Origin: Croceicoccus sp. YJ47
Lineage (GTDB): Bacteria; Pseudomonadota; Alphaproteobacteria; Sphingomonadales; Sphingomonadaceae
DNA: 64,000 nucleotides
Direction of reading: 5' to 3'
Assembly: GCF_016745095.1 (NCBI RefSeq)
Contig: NZ_CP067087.1
Location: 62,001-126,000 of the forward strand
This document shows positions 9,761 to 20,280 of this stretch, piece after piece. The notes under the pieces were generated by a model, which worked only from the letters and a program-made list of their open reading frames with translations, searched no databases and was not told where the DNA came from. Numbering within the stretch: the stretch's first letter is position 1; each line of letters begins with the position of its first letter. The position numbers and the translations under genes are program-made.

Positions 9761-12700
9761 ATGATACCGAGCAGAACCGCACGCCTTTTCGTATCCGCCG
9801 CGCTGTGGCCCACGATGGCCGTGCCCGCCGCCGCGGCGCAGGACCTGCCCACCGGCGGCACCGTCGTCGCGGGCGATGCCGTGATCGGGACGCCTGTGTC
9901 GGGCACGATGACGATCACGCAGGCAAGCGAGCGGGCCGTTATCGACTGGACCGGGTTCAATATCGCGCAGGGTCACGGCGTCGTTTTCGACCAACCGGGC
10001 GTCGATGCCATGATCCTCAACCGCGTGACCGGTTCGGCGGGAAGCGAAATCGCCGGGACATTGCGGGCCAACGGGTCTGTCTTCATCGTCAATCCCAATG
10101 GCATCCGGCTGTCGCCGACCGGACGGGTTCACGCGGCACGGGGGATCGTCGCCTCCACGCTGGACCTCGCGAACGAGGCATTCATGTCGGGCGGCGGAAC
10201 GCTTTCCGGCGAGGGGGCCGGCGCCATCGTCAACCATGGCCGCATCACGGTCGGGGAACGTGGATATGTAGGCCTGCTCGGCCATAGCGTGTTCAGTGAC
10301 GGAACCATCGTCGCACCGCTCGGCAGCATTACCATCGGGGCTGCGAGCGTCGCGACCCTCGACATTCACGGGGACGGTTTTCTGCAACTGGGCGTGCCTG
10401 CTGCTCCTGCTGCCGCGGGACACATGTCGCGATCGGCATGGCGCAGGCGCAGAACCTTGCCCGCAATATCGTCAACCTTCCGGGCGAGGCCACGAGCGTC
10501 GGGGGTAGCGACGGCAATATCGTGCTGATGGGGCAGGTCGAGGCGCGCGGCGGCACCGTCACCGTCGCCGGCGGGGGCACGATCACCCTGAACGCCGTGT
10601 CGATCGACGTATCGGGGATGGAGGCTCGCGGCGCGCAGGACGGCGGGGCCGTGCGCATCGGCGGCGACTGGAACGGGGAAGGACCGATGCTCCGGGCGGA
10701 AAACCTCTCGGTCGACGGGCGGAGCGTCATTCGCGCCGACGCCGCCGGTACGGGGCATGGCGGCAGCGTCGTCCTGTGGTCCGACGGCCGCACCGATTTC
10801 GCCGGCACGATCTCGGCGCGCGGCGGCGGGGTCGGCGGCGATGGCGGCATGGCGGAGGTGTCGGGCCGGCGTCTGCTCGCCTATACCGGCGCCGCCGATC
10901 TGCGGGCGGTCGCGGGGCGCACCGGCGATCTCCTCCTCGACCCTTACAATATCACCATTTCGAACGGCCCGAACACCGGTCCCGGCAATGACAGCATCAT
11001 CAATGCAACGACGCTCGAAAATCAGCTGGAGACCGCGAGCGTCACGATCTCCACCCGCGGCGGCGGGACGCAGGCCGGCGATATTACCGTGGCCGTTCCG
11101 CTTGCCTGGGATGCGAACACGCTCACGCTCCTCGCCGCGGGAAGTGTGAACGTCGATGCGGTGATGACCGCCGGCGGCACGGCGAAGCTTGCCGTACTGA
11201 CCGAAAATGGCGCGCTGAACGTGCGTGGGGGGCGGGTCGATTTCACCAGCACGGACAACGGCCTGTCGATCAATGGCGATGCCTATACGATCATCACCGC
11301 ACTGGGCGAGGCAGGTTCGGCGACCGGAACCGATCTGCAGGGTATCGATGGGCGGCCCGGCGGGTTCTACGCCCTGGGTGCCGATCTCGATGCATCGGCC
11401 ACCGCAGGCTGGAACGGCGGCGCAGGATTTGCGCCCATCGGCGGCGGCGCGGCGGAATTTACCGGCAAGTTCGACGGGCTGGGCCATGTGATATCCGGCC
11501 TCACCATTCAACGCCCCGATCAGAGCAACGTTGGCCTGTTCGGCACGGCGGCACGCGCGGCGATTGGCAATGTCGGATTGATCAATGCGCAAGTGGCGGG
11601 GAACGAGCAGGTCGGCACGCTGGTGGGGCGGTTCTTCAACTCCACCCTGCGCAATGCCCATGCTTCGGGTTCGGTATCGGGCAATTTCTTTGTCGGCGGG
11701 CTGGTCGGTTTCGCGTTCAGCGACAGCACCATTCGCGCGGCGTGGAGCGATGTCGCCACATCGGGAGGCGAAGCTGCGGGCGGGATTGCGGGCGGCGCGA
11801 TCAATGCCTTCGTGTCGGAGGTGCTGTCCACCGGATCGACCAGCGGAAGCGCCCATCTCGGCGGTATCGTGGGCCTCGTCGACAGCAGCACCATCGCCGA
11901 TGCGCACGCCTCCGGGACGGTGTCGGGCACGTCGCGGCTCGGCGGCCTGCTGGGCGGTGCATATAATGCCGCGATCATCAACAGCTATGCGAGCGGGAGG
12001 GTGCACGGGCAAAGCGATACAGGCGGGCTCGTCGGGGTGGACGCATCGCGCCTGATCGCCAGTTCGTACTGGAACACCGAGACGAGCGGCATCGCGGCAA
12101 GTGCGTCGCAGGGCGGGGTCGGCAAGACCACGGCGGAATTGCAGAAGGCGGCGACCTTCGCCGACTGGAGCCTCGACAATGTCGGCGGGCAGGACGCGGT
12201 GTGGCGCATTTACGAAGGCTATACGGCCCCGCTTCTCAAGGTGTTTTTGACGCCCGCGGTGGTCGACGTCACGGGCCAAGGCTCCGCCGTCTATGATGGC
12301 ACGGCCCAGCTCGCCGGGGTAAGCTACGCCTTGCGAGGCGGTTTGAGCGCCGGGCCGGTAAAGGGCGGATTGATCGGCAGGACCGATGCCGGCACCTATG
12401 CCATCGGGATGGACGGCCTTTATTCCGGACAGCTGGGATACGATCTGATCGGCGGGACGGTGGGGAGCCTGACCATTACCCCGCGCCCGCTTGTTATCAC
12501 GGCGGACGACATCACGCGCATCTATGGCGACGGCAATCCGGCCCTCACCTATGCCATTACCGAAGGAAGCCTTGTTGCCGACGAGGCTTTGCGGGGTGCG
12601 CTTTTTACCTCCGCCCGCGGCGATAGCGACGTGGGCCGCTATGCCATCGGCGCGGGTACGCTCACGGCGGGGCCGAATTACGCGGTTCTGTTTCGCGGCG

Positions 12701-13724
12701 GGACGCTGACCATTACCCCGCGTGCGCTCACCGTGACCTATACCGCCGACATGGCAAGCCGCATCTATGGCGACGCCGGGCCGGCGCTCGGCGGGAATGT
12801 CGCGGTGGGCGGCCTTCTTGACGGCGATGCACTATCGGGCACGGCCGTATGGCACAGCGATGCGACCGACCTGTCCGGCGTGGGCCGTTATGGAGTGACC
12901 GGATCGGGGCTGTCGGCGGGGGGCAATTACGTGCTGAACACCGTTCAGGCCGCGGGCAATGCGACCGCGCTGACCATCGCCAAACGCGCGATCACGGTGG
13001 TCGCCGACGACCAGTTCCGCGTTTACGGCGATGCGAACCCGCAGCTCGGCTATAGCGTGATCCATGGCGGCCTGGTCAATGGCGACACGCTTCACGGCGC
13101 ACTCGCGACAGACGCGAACGTCCGAAGCGATGTCGGGCAATATGTCATCGACGCAGGCGCGTTGTCCGCCGGCGAAAATTACGATCTGACCATCGGCAAC
13201 GGCGTGTTGCGCATCGCCCCGCGTCCGCTCACCATTGTGTATGGCGCCGATGCGGCAGAGCGGATTTACGGGGACGCGAATCCCCTGCTTTCCGGCGATG
13301 TGACGGTCATCGGCCTTGCCAATGGCGATCGGTTGTCGGGAACGGCGGACTGGACGAGTGATGCGGGAATACGGAGCGATGTCGGACAGTTCCGCGTGAC
13401 GGGCGCCGGCCTCGACGCAGGCGCCAATTATAGCGTGACTCAATTACAGGCGGATGGAAACGACCGCGCCCTGACCGTGAACAAGCGCGTGCTCTACGTG
13501 GCGGCGGATGATGGCATCCGCCTCGAAGGGGCGGGCATTCCGCCGCTCGGCTACACGATCACCGCGGCAATCTGGTGAACGGCGACGTGATGACCGGCGC
13601 GCTCACGACCGATCCGATGGCCGCGCGCAAGGGGGATTACGCCATCCTTCGCGGCACGTTGATGGTTTCGGAGAATTACGATCTGCAGTTCAGCGCCGGC
13701 ACATTGTCCGTGCTGGCCCGGTAA
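9761..13724 (+). pseudogene. Filamentous-haemagglutinin-like exoprotein with GLUG and MBG-type repeats, two frameshifts
   Basis: About 1,320 residues in total. The order is a signal peptide (RLFVSAALWPTMAVPAAAAQ), the TPS secretion domain (ASERAVIDWTGFNIAQGHGV, NRVTGS, FIVNPNGI), a glycine-rich beta-helical region, GLUG-type repeats (about 11520-12060, such as GGLVG and GGIVG followed by YASG/HASG), and five MBG-type repeats to the end. Surface adhesins of this layout are exported by the upstream translocator. The frame shifts twice: an extra base in the GGG at 10417-10419 (after GVPAAPAA) and a missing base near 13562 (after LGYTIT). Corrected, the protein ends in GTLSVLAR with no anchor domain. 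With both breaks the TPS domain would be released without its repeats. Confidence 0.82.
12490..13721 (+). repeat. Five alternating MBG-type coding repeats (79/88 residues)
   Basis: Repeat units begin at 12490, 12727, 12991, 13228 and 13492, giving spacings of 237, 264, 237 and 264 bases. Short units start with a hydrophobic pair then ADD (as in VITADD, VVADD, VAADD); long units start with LTV/LTI-type strands and carry DxLSGTA. Most share the R-I/V-YGD motif. The last unit spans the frameshift at about 13562. The 501-base higher-order period shows that units were duplicated as pairs. Confidence 0.85.
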
Positions 13725-13752
13725 GCAACGATCCCCGCGCGGGAGGTTGCGA
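13725..13752 (+). terminator. Possible hairpin terminator after the exoprotein
   Basis: Just after the exoprotein stop, GCAAC and GTTGC flank a CCCGCGCGGG palindrome. No T tract follows, so termination activity is uncertain. Confidence 0.3.
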
Positions 13753-13962
13753 GCCACGGGCACATCGGTCAGTCACCTGCGAATGATCCGGATACACTCG
13801 ACTTTTGCAACACGCTTGCCCCCTGCGCCTCCGCTGCGGGCGATGCCGATTAGGTGAAGCAGAAAGCGATCAGGCAGGCTTCCCGCGCCCCAATTCGTCC
13901 CGCTCCGCAATACAAGGCACCCAGGATTCCCGGCCTTCCAAATCCAGATAACAAAGCAATCG

Positions 13963-14641
13963 GAGCTGTCAGTCGGACGCAAACCGCCCTCCGTTTTGCG
14001 GCGTGCGCCCTTCCCCGCTCGGTTCTTGCGCCATGAGGTTCGGCCAATCGACCAGAACGGCTGAGCGGCGGGTCTTTCATATTTGCTTACCGACACGATG
14101 ACGTTCGGAATTAAACCAAGATTGGGACGTTGCGTGTCGAAAGGCAAAATCCTGAAGCGCCTGTATTTTTCTGAAGCGCAGCATTGCGCGCTCTCTTCGT
14201 CGAAATGGCGAGTGCGAATTTCCGGCGCGCTGGTTTGCGTAGCGGCCCGTGTTCTGCTTCCGCGAATGTCCGATTTCGCTCGCAGAAATCCAGTCCCCAC
14301 GGATGTCGAGCATCCTGACAGTGCGCGCCCCGATGGCGAAAACCTTGCATTCGTCTGATCCGCTGGAGACGAATGTCCACCGAGGATATCGCGGCCAAAG
14401 CTGCTCCACCGAAGCATTACTGCCTCATGGCAGATGTCGCCCCCACGGTCCGACAGGAGCTCTTCGACGTTCCGCAAAAACAACCGGAAACGGACATCCA
14501 TCATCACGAGCAGACGGATTGCGTCCGGCCACGCATGGAAACACCGGAACGGGTAGGCTGATTTGCTTGCTCAGCGCACCCACCCCCCCCCTGCCCCCCA
14601 CCGCGCAATTTTTCCAGAGGCAACATCCCTCTCGCAGTGCA
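13963..14641 (-). mobile_element. IS6-family-like remnant A (both ends, catalytic core deleted)
   Basis: About 680 bases with recognisable element ends: GGAGCTGTCAG near 13963 and the GCACTG-type end at 14640. On the minus strand the transposase N-terminus is visible (VRFRLFLRNVEELLSDRG, then DICHEAVMLRWSSFG) and, in another frame, the C-terminus (TGRYANQRAGNSHSPFRRRE, then RAMLRFRKIQALQ and SWFNSERH). The segment carrying the first catalytic aspartate (LDE...) is missing and frames shift, so it is inactive. A run of eight or more C residues lies at about 14583-14590. Confidence 0.8.
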
Positions 14642-14668
14642 ACGGTGCGCCAGAGGTGACCCTCCGGA

Positions 14669-15391
14669 CTAGCTTCCTTCGATAACAAGCTGATTCAAAA
14701 GCTCTTTCAGCTCATAAATCAACGCAAGATTGGGCGTTTTTCCGGCCACGACGCTATCGAACACGACATTGAATTTTTGATTGATCTCGACCAACGGAAG
14801 ATCGGCAAGGGTCTTGGACGGAGGGCTCTGAATGGATCTCGCCGATCGCTTTGCCAACTCCTGTTCGTGCTTCAGCCGCAGCGCAATTTCGGATTTCAGT
14901 TCGCTTTCCAGATCGGCGAGAACAAGGTTTCGCATCGTCACCTTCTCATCGAGAGCCGCGTTCGACATGCGAAGATCTGAGGCATTCCCCTGTTTCTGCA
15001 GCTGGGAATCGATCCTGGCCCGCAGCACCACATAATCGATCGGCTTGGTGACATAATCATCCGCCCCTGCCTCGAGCGCTTCTACCGTTGCCTGATTTTC
15101 GGCGCGGGCAGTGACCATGATGACCGGCAGATCGACCGTCGCCGGATCCGCGCGCAGGTGCCGCAGGACCTCGATGCCGTTCATGTTCGGCATCATGTAA
15201 TCCAGCAGCATGATATCGGGCCGTATGCGGGTCAGCAGCTCCAGAGCCGCTTCGCCGCTGTCGACACTCATGGCGTTGTATTTGTGCAATTCCAGCTGGC
15301 GGCACAGGACCGAACGGTTGGCCGCCATGTCGTCGACCACGAGCACCATCACCTTCTGGCGATCCGCTTCGCTGAGTGATGTCTTGGTCAT
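14669..15391 (-). CDS. Response regulator receiver protein without a known output domain
   Basis: The 240-residue protein has a complete receiver domain at residues 15-130 (VLVVDD, phosphoacceptor in [26 protein letters not shown]). About 100 residues follow with a predicted coiled coil ([20 protein letters not shown] and on) and an unrecognised tail. No DNA-binding, GGDEF or enzymatic domain is visible, so it may act through protein contacts. The ATG overlaps the stop of the upstream hybrid kinase (ATGA at 15388-15391), marking it as the kinase's likely partner. The true start excludes an upstream in-frame extension that lies inside the kinase gene. Confidence 0.85.
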   Translation of the reverse strand: MTKTSLSEADRQKVMVLVVDDMAANRSVLCRQLELHKYNAMSVDSGEAALELLTRIRPDIMLLDYMMPNMNGIEVLRHLRADPATVDLPVIMVTARAENQATVEALEAGADDYVTKPIDYVVLRARIDSQLQKQGNASDLRMSNAALDEKVTMRNLVLADLESELKSEIALRLKHEQELAKRSARSIQSPPSKTLADLPLVEINQKFNVVFDSVVAGKTPNLALIYELKELLNQLVIEGS

Positions 15392-17661
15392 GCCGCCACT
15401 CCTCTGGGTCTGCTGGTATCGAAATTCGACAGCGTCCTGGCCAGATGGCTGGGGCTGAGGCCGTGCTTGAACAATACGCTTTGCACCTTGCTTTGCAGTT
15501 CGCTTGCGTCCTCGTTGCTCATCGCCTTGCCGGTCACCACGAAGATGAGCGGTTTGGGACGATCGGAAAATTCCGCGATCCATTGGATCAGATCGTGACC
15601 ATCGAATTCCGGCATGCGCAGATCGGTGATCACGAAATCATAATCCTTGGCGCGCAATAAAGCCTGCGCGTCCCGGCCATTCACGGCTACGTTGACCGTG
15701 TATCCCGCTCGCTCCATGCCGCGGCCGTACATTCGCGTCGTTGCCTCATCGTCATCGACGATCAGAATCTTGCCCGACCGGCGCGTGGCATATTGCGCCA
15801 GCACCCCGGTCACCTCGGAACGGCTGACCGGTTTGATGAGGTGTTCGCACGCGCCCGCGTCGATGGTGGCCCTGCGATCGTCATTGACCGACACGATGAC
15901 CACAGGCGTCGCGGAAAGCTGCGGATCGCTGCGCAATTCTTTCAACACATCGAACCCGTTCACCTGCGGAATGGCGAGGTCCAGGAGAATGATCGCGGGA
16001 TTATGTTTTCGGATAAGAGCCAACGCCTTTTCCCCGTCGTTTGCCACCGCCGTGGCGTAACCGGCTTGAATGGCCATGCGTTCAAGCAATTTGGCAGCGC
16101 TAGGTTCATCGTCGACGACCACAGCCAGCAGCTTTGAGCCGTCGACTTCGGCGGTGTTGGACGTGACAACATCTTCGGGGACACGGGCGGGGGCCAGTTC
16201 GCTACCGGAATCGGTCAGTGCTTGCACGCTATCGAGGTCGGCCTTTATCCTGATGGTAAAGGTCGAACCGACGCCAGCGCTGGATTCGACCTCGATCGTT
16301 CCGCCGAGCAATTCGGCGAACCGTTGGGTAATGGTCAGACCGAGCCCGGTGCCACCAAACCGGCGGGTGGTCGATGCATCGGCCTGGCTGAAAGGTTGGA
16401 ACAGCCTGTCGACCTGTTCTTCGCTCATCCCGATGCCCGTATCCGAAACGGAAACGACCAGATCGCTGCTATCTCGCCGCGCCAGAATGAATATCCGGCC
16501 ATTTTCGGTAAACTTGCAAGCATTCGATCCCAGATTTAGCAGCGACTGACGCAGCTTGACCGAATCCGATTTCGCAATCCCTATGTCCTCGGCAATCTGC
16601 AAATGTATACGATTGCCGCGTTGGGCGGCCATCGGTTCCAGCATCTTGGTAACTTCGCCCATGATACTTGCCACATCGAACTCGTGGATATCCACATCCA
16701 TCCGACCCGCTTCGATCTTGGACAAATCAAGAATGGAATTGATCAGTTCCAGCAATTGCTGTGCCGAGCTCGCGATCCAGCCGACATCTTCGAGCGATCG
16801 TTGATTGTCCGCCCCCTGCAATTCCTCAAGCAGAACATCGGCATATCCGATGATCGCGTTGAGGGGCGTGCGCAATTCATGACTCATATTGGCAAGAAAC
16901 TGTGACTTGGCGACGTTCGCCGCCTCCGCCTGATCGAGTGCGACGGTAAGCTCGTCGGCCTTTTCGACCAGGGCCTCGTCGCGGCTTGCAACGGTCTCCA
17001 CCATCCGGTTGAAATTATCGGTGATCAGCGAAAAATCCGGGTCCAGTTCCGCCTCGAGCCGCATGGTGTAGTCATTGGAGATCGTGAACTTCTGGATAGC
17101 GTCGCTCAATCGGCCGATCGGCGCGAATGCCACCTTGTTCATCTTTCGCGCGACGACCATCGATATCATCAGACACAGCGAAAACAGGACGAGGATCGCC
17201 GTCCAGGTTTCGGCGACGATATCGCTGAACGACCGCAATCTGACCTTCATTTCAACCCAGCCGAGCCGCTCTCCATCGACCGTCACCATTCTGCGAACGG
17301 TTTCCAGTTGATCGGTATCATCGCCAAGACCGGCCGCGGAATTTTCATAAGACGTGAACAGCGTCCCATCGTTCGCAAAGACGGACACCGATGCGACATC
17401 CTCGATCCCCTTGATCGACATCAGGTTCTCGCGCGCGGCTTGCGGATCTGCGAACATCAACGCGGGGCCGGTGTTGGATGCGATGACCTGCGTGATCTGA
17501 TTGTGCCGCTGCAACGCCAGACGGCCCTCTGTGAGAAATTGCATCCCGATCAGGCCGAGGCTCGCCAGCAACAACGCCACGGACACCAGCATGGCGCTTG
17601 TCACGGTCAGCTTGGTCTTGAATCGCATGTTCGCGAGACTGCCGCGCGACGGGCCCTCCAT
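15388..17661 (-). CDS. Hybrid sensor histidine kinase with two receiver domains
   Basis: This 757-residue inner-membrane protein has two membrane segments (about residues 15-37 and 155-175) flanking a periplasmic sensor resembling CHASE8. A HAMP region, a coiled coil, a HisKA domain ([17 protein letters not shown], with the phosphorylated His) and a HATPase domain ([22 protein letters not shown]) follow. Two receivers come last (VVVDDEPS with [16 protein letters not shown] with [12 protein letters not shown]). It starts inside the stop of the YfiR-like gene (TGATG at 17661) and ends inside the response regulator start. With the YfiR-like and TonB genes it forms a membrane-to-cytoplasm signalling unit; the signal is unknown. 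Confidence 0.9.
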   Translation of the reverse strand: MEGPSRGSLANMRFKTKLTVTSAMLVSVALLLASLGLIGMQFLTEGRLALQRHNQITQVIASNTGPALMFADPQAARENLMSIKGIEDVASVSVFANDGTLFTSYENSAAGLGDDTDQLETVRRMVTVDGERLGWVEMKVRLRSFSDIVAETWTAILVLFSLCLMISMVVARKMNKVAFAPIGRLSDAIQKFTISNDYTMRLEAELDPDFSLITDNFNRMVETVASRDEALVEKADELTVALDQAEAANVAKSQFLANMSHELRTPLNAIIGYADVLLEELQGADNQRSLEDVGWIASSAQQLLELINSILDLSKIEAGRMDVDIHEFDVASIMGEVTKMLEPMAAQRGNRIHLQIAEDIGIAKSDSVKLRQSLLNLGSNACKFTENGRIFILARRDSSDLVVSVSDTGIGMSEEQVDRLFQPFSQADASTTRRFGGTGLGLTITQRFAELLGGTIEVESSAGVGSTFTIRIKADLDSVQALTDSGSELAPARVPEDVVTSNTAEVDGSKLLAVVVDDEPSAAKLLERMAIQAGYATAVANDGEKALALIRKHNPAIILLDLAIPQVNGFDVLKELRSDPQLSATPVVIVSVNDDRRATIDAGACEHLIKPVSRSEVTGVLAQYATRRSGKILIVDDDEATTRMYGRGMERAGYTVNVAVNGRDAQALLRAKDYDFVITDLRMPEFDGHDLIQWIAEFSDRPKPLIFVVTGKAMSNEDASELQSKVQSVLFKHGLSPSHLARTLSNFDTSRPRGVAA

Positions 17662-18188
17662 CACCGGGCGACCTTTGACGCCAATCGTATCAGGCGCGAG
17701 CTGATTGTGAGCTGGCTGTTCGATGCCGCGACCAGGTTCAGCTGGAAACGCACCTGACCGCCGCTTTGCACCAGACCGACCGTGCCGCCATTGTCGATGA
17801 ACCGGCGGCCACCCCCGATCACCAGACGCCCACGAGCCGAAGCGCGCTGAATCTGATCGCGGCCACTGGAATCGAGATAGACCACATCACAGCCGGAATA
17901 GGAACCATCGCGCGCGGTTCGGACCAATACGATGCGCGACCCGGCCCGGCGGCCGGAGAACGAGCGGAACGCTTCGTATCCGTCGGCGTCCGGCGCGACG
18001 CAAAAATCGATCGTCCCTCTTTGTTCCGGGGCAAATTCGATAAAGCGCAGCACGTTGAACACGATCGCAGCCCGCAATTGATCGACGTCGCTGGATTTTG
18101 CGCTGGTAAGCGTGATCGTCGTCGCCCACGCCAGACCGCACACAGCGACCAGGCCGGACAGCTTCGAAAGGGTTGAAAGCTTGAACAT
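17661..18188 (-). CDS. YfiR/DUF4154-family periplasmic protein
   Basis: The 175-residue protein has an N-terminal signal peptide and the YfiR-type fold signatures: [55 protein letters not shown] and SSRLIRLA. In Pseudomonas, YfiR represses the membrane diguanylate cyclase YfiN from the periplasm. Here the neighbouring membrane partner is a histidine kinase, so this protein may gate that kinase's periplasmic sensor (inference). The ATG at 18188 is preferred because GAGGGGG lies 5 bases upstream and it comes after the TonB gene's stop; a longer in-frame version would overlap that gene. Confidence 0.8.
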   Translation of the reverse strand: MFKLSTLSKLSGLVAVCGLAWATTITLTSAKSSDVDQLRAAIVFNVLRFIEFAPEQRGTIDFCVAPDADGYEAFRSFSGRRAGSRIVLVRTARDGSYSGCDVVYLDSSGRDQIQRASARGRLVIGGGRRFIDNGGTVGLVQSGGQVRFQLNLVAASNSQLTISSRLIRLASKVAR

Positions 18189-18198
18189 GACGACCCCC

Positions 18199-20262
18199 TC
18201 AGAACCGGTACCGTAGCTCAAGCGCTACGTTACGAGGGACAGTGGAGCGCGGCGCGGGATAGGTATCGAACAGGAATTCAAATCGGCGCGGTTCAAGCAG
18301 GTTTTCGCCCACGAGAGACAGTTCGAGCCCGTTGGGTGCTTCGTATCTGAGGCGGACGTCGCCATCGAAATAGGACGGCACTTGCCCGCCGATCAGTTCG
18401 TCCACGAAGCGAAGCTGCGTGTTGAGCGCGAGGGATGTGCTCAACTGGAAATTATTGCTGAGCGTAGCCTGATGTTCGGGGGACCCGTCCAGCGGCAGGA
18501 ACCCGTTGAAACGCTCGCCACTCAGCCTGTCGGTTCCGGTTCGGCCCTTGAAATAGGAATAGCCCAGCTGGCTATGCCACCACGGTGCCACCTGCCCTTT
18601 GATCAATGCTTCCAGCCCCCAGGTCTCGGCCTTGCCGCGAAACTGGAACTGCGCCGTGGTCGTGAGACTGAGCGGGAACGGAACGTTGGGAATGAAATTG
18701 GGCTCGACCGCGATGACGGTCGGTTCCGCCAGGCTATCGTAGAAATTATAGTAGCCTGCGACGTCGATGCTCCATTGGGGTGCAATATTTGCCCGAAAAC
18801 CCGCCTCGTATGCCAAAAGGTTTTCAGCCTCGGCATCGGGCTTGCCAAGAAAGCTCGTAAAAATGGGGAGCGGTGACGGATTTCTCCCTGTATTGGGCGG
18901 CAGGGCGGCAAGTTGAAAATCCGCGTAACGTTCGAACCGCGATGGCGTGCGGACCGCGCGTGATACCGCGCCCCAGATCGCGAGATCCTGGTTCGGCCGA
19001 TAGAACATCCTGACACCGGGCTGAAATTCCACCCCGGTAAAATCGTTATATTCAAGCTTGGCCCCGATCGTCAGGCGCAGTGTCTCGGCGATGAGGGTGA
19101 TATCGTCCTGGACGTATCCGCTGATCCAGTAATCGGTTCCTTCCCGGTCGAGGAAATCGACCCGCGGATCGATCAGCACGAAGCGATCCGACATCGCCCG
19201 CAGGCTCAGGCCGAAATTGACGTCATGCGTTTCGTTTAACCGCCAATTGGCGCCAAAATCCAGATCCGCAATCGACCACTCAAAATCGAAATAGCCCAGT
19301 TCCTCGCGGCTTACGGTGGTATAATAGGCCTGAAACGAGTAATCGAGCTGTTCGCTATGCTCGCGCCGCCAGCGCCCCAGAACGCTGAATTCGTTGTAAT
19401 CGACCGCGGTCAGCACCGGGATCGGGGTGGGATCGATCTGGGCCGGATCTATGTTGAAAGTGGTCGTATCGCGGGCGCCGATCTTGTAATCGGCCTGAAG
19501 CGTCATTGCATCGCGGGCGGTTGGCTGCCAGTCGAAGCGCGCACCCACCGCGCCTTCATTCGCGGCTGTGCCGAGGTCATCGCCGCTGAGTGACTGCAAG
19601 CCCTGATCGCGGCGATATACGCCGTTGATGCGGATCGTCGAATCCGCCCCGATTTCGCTGCCGGAAGACAATTCCACGAGTTGTTCGCGCAAACCTGCAC
19701 GGGCGCTTGTCCGAATACCCAGCGTATCCGCGCTGTTCTTGGTGATGATGTTGATGACGCCATTGACCGCGTTCGCACCCCATAAGGTGGACCCGGGCCC
19801 GCGGACGACCTCGATCCGTTCGATATCGTGCAGCGGGATGTTGAGCTGATCCCAGAAAACGCCCGACAGTGTCGACACATAGACCGACCGGCCATCGACC
19901 ATGACAAGCATGGATCCCGAGTTCCGGCCATTGAACCCGCGGATGGTAACGGCGGTCACGCCATTGGTTATCTGGCCGACTTCGACGCCAGGAACCACGC
20001 GAAGGAGATCGGTAATGTTGGAACTGGCGGAATTGCGGATTTCCTCCTGCGTAATCACGTATACCGCGGCGGCAGAATCGTCGACATTCTGCCGCTTCTT
20101 GGCGACCGAGGTCGATTCAAGCACCAGCAGATCTTCCAGATCGGTGCTCAGCAGGTCATCACCCGATGTCGCCTCAAGTAACGGGTCAACCTGCGCATGA
20201 GTAAGCATGGACACCCCAGCCAGACAGCTCGATGCGAGCAAGATGGTAGCGAATTTTTTCAT
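18199..20262 (-). CDS. TonB-dependent outer-membrane receptor linked to the YfiR/kinase module
   Basis: The 687-residue receptor has a 23-residue signal peptide (ATILLASSCLAGVSMLTHA), a plug domain (VYVITQEEIRNSASSNITDL, then IRGFNGRNSGSMLVMVDGR, ERIEVVRGPGSTLWGANAVN) and a 22-strand-type barrel ending in ELRYRF. It belongs to the vitamin B12/colicin-like receptor branch that often neighbours YfiR-like and sensor genes. It lies 10 bases upstream of the YfiR-like gene and is the first gene of the four-gene run. The ligand cannot be read from the sequence; the operon suggests it reports or supplies a signal rather than serving bulk uptake. Confidence 0.88.
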   Translation of the reverse strand: MKKFATILLASSCLAGVSMLTHAQVDPLLEATSGDDLLSTDLEDLLVLESTSVAKKRQNVDDSAAAVYVITQEEIRNSASSNITDLLRVVPGVEVGQITNGVTAVTIRGFNGRNSGSMLVMVDGRSVYVSTLSGVFWDQLNIPLHDIERIEVVRGPGSTLWGANAVNGVINIITKNSADTLGIRTSARAGLREQLVELSSGSEIGADSTIRINGVYRRDQGLQSLSGDDLGTAANEGAVGARFDWQPTARDAMTLQADYKIGARDTTTFNIDPAQIDPTPIPVLTAVDYNEFSVLGRWRREHSEQLDYSFQAYYTTVSREELGYFDFEWSIADLDFGANWRLNETHDVNFGLSLRAMSDRFVLIDPRVDFLDREGTDYWISGYVQDDITLIAETLRLTIGAKLEYNDFTGVEFQPGVRMFYRPNQDLAIWGAVSRAVRTPSRFERYADFQLAALPPNTGRNPSPLPIFTSFLGKPDAEAENLLAYEAGFRANIAPQWSIDVAGYYNFYDSLAEPTVIAVEPNFIPNVPFPLSLTTTAQFQFRGKAETWGLEALIKGQVAPWWHSQLGYSYFKGRTGTDRLSGERFNGFLPLDGSPEHQATLSNNFQLSTSLALNTQLRFVDELIGGQVPSYFDGDVRLRYEAPNGLELSLVGENLLEPRRFEFLFDTYPAPRSTVPRNVALELRYRF

Positions 20263-20280
20263 GATGATCCTGCTGACCGA

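Noticed and set aside
10366-12279. A 637-codon open frame on the minus strand opposite the adhesin
   Set aside because: It is the antisense of a clearly recognisable adhesin; its product is Arg/Ala/Asp-rich with no domain, as expected from high-GC codon bias.
12490-13721. CRISPR array or DNA-level tandem repeat
   Set aside because: Periodicity is in long coding units of 237/264 bases with protein motifs, not short repeats with spacers.
14576-14600. The long C run as a phase-variable tract
   Set aside because: It lies inside a dead IS remnant, far from any start codon or promoter I can support.
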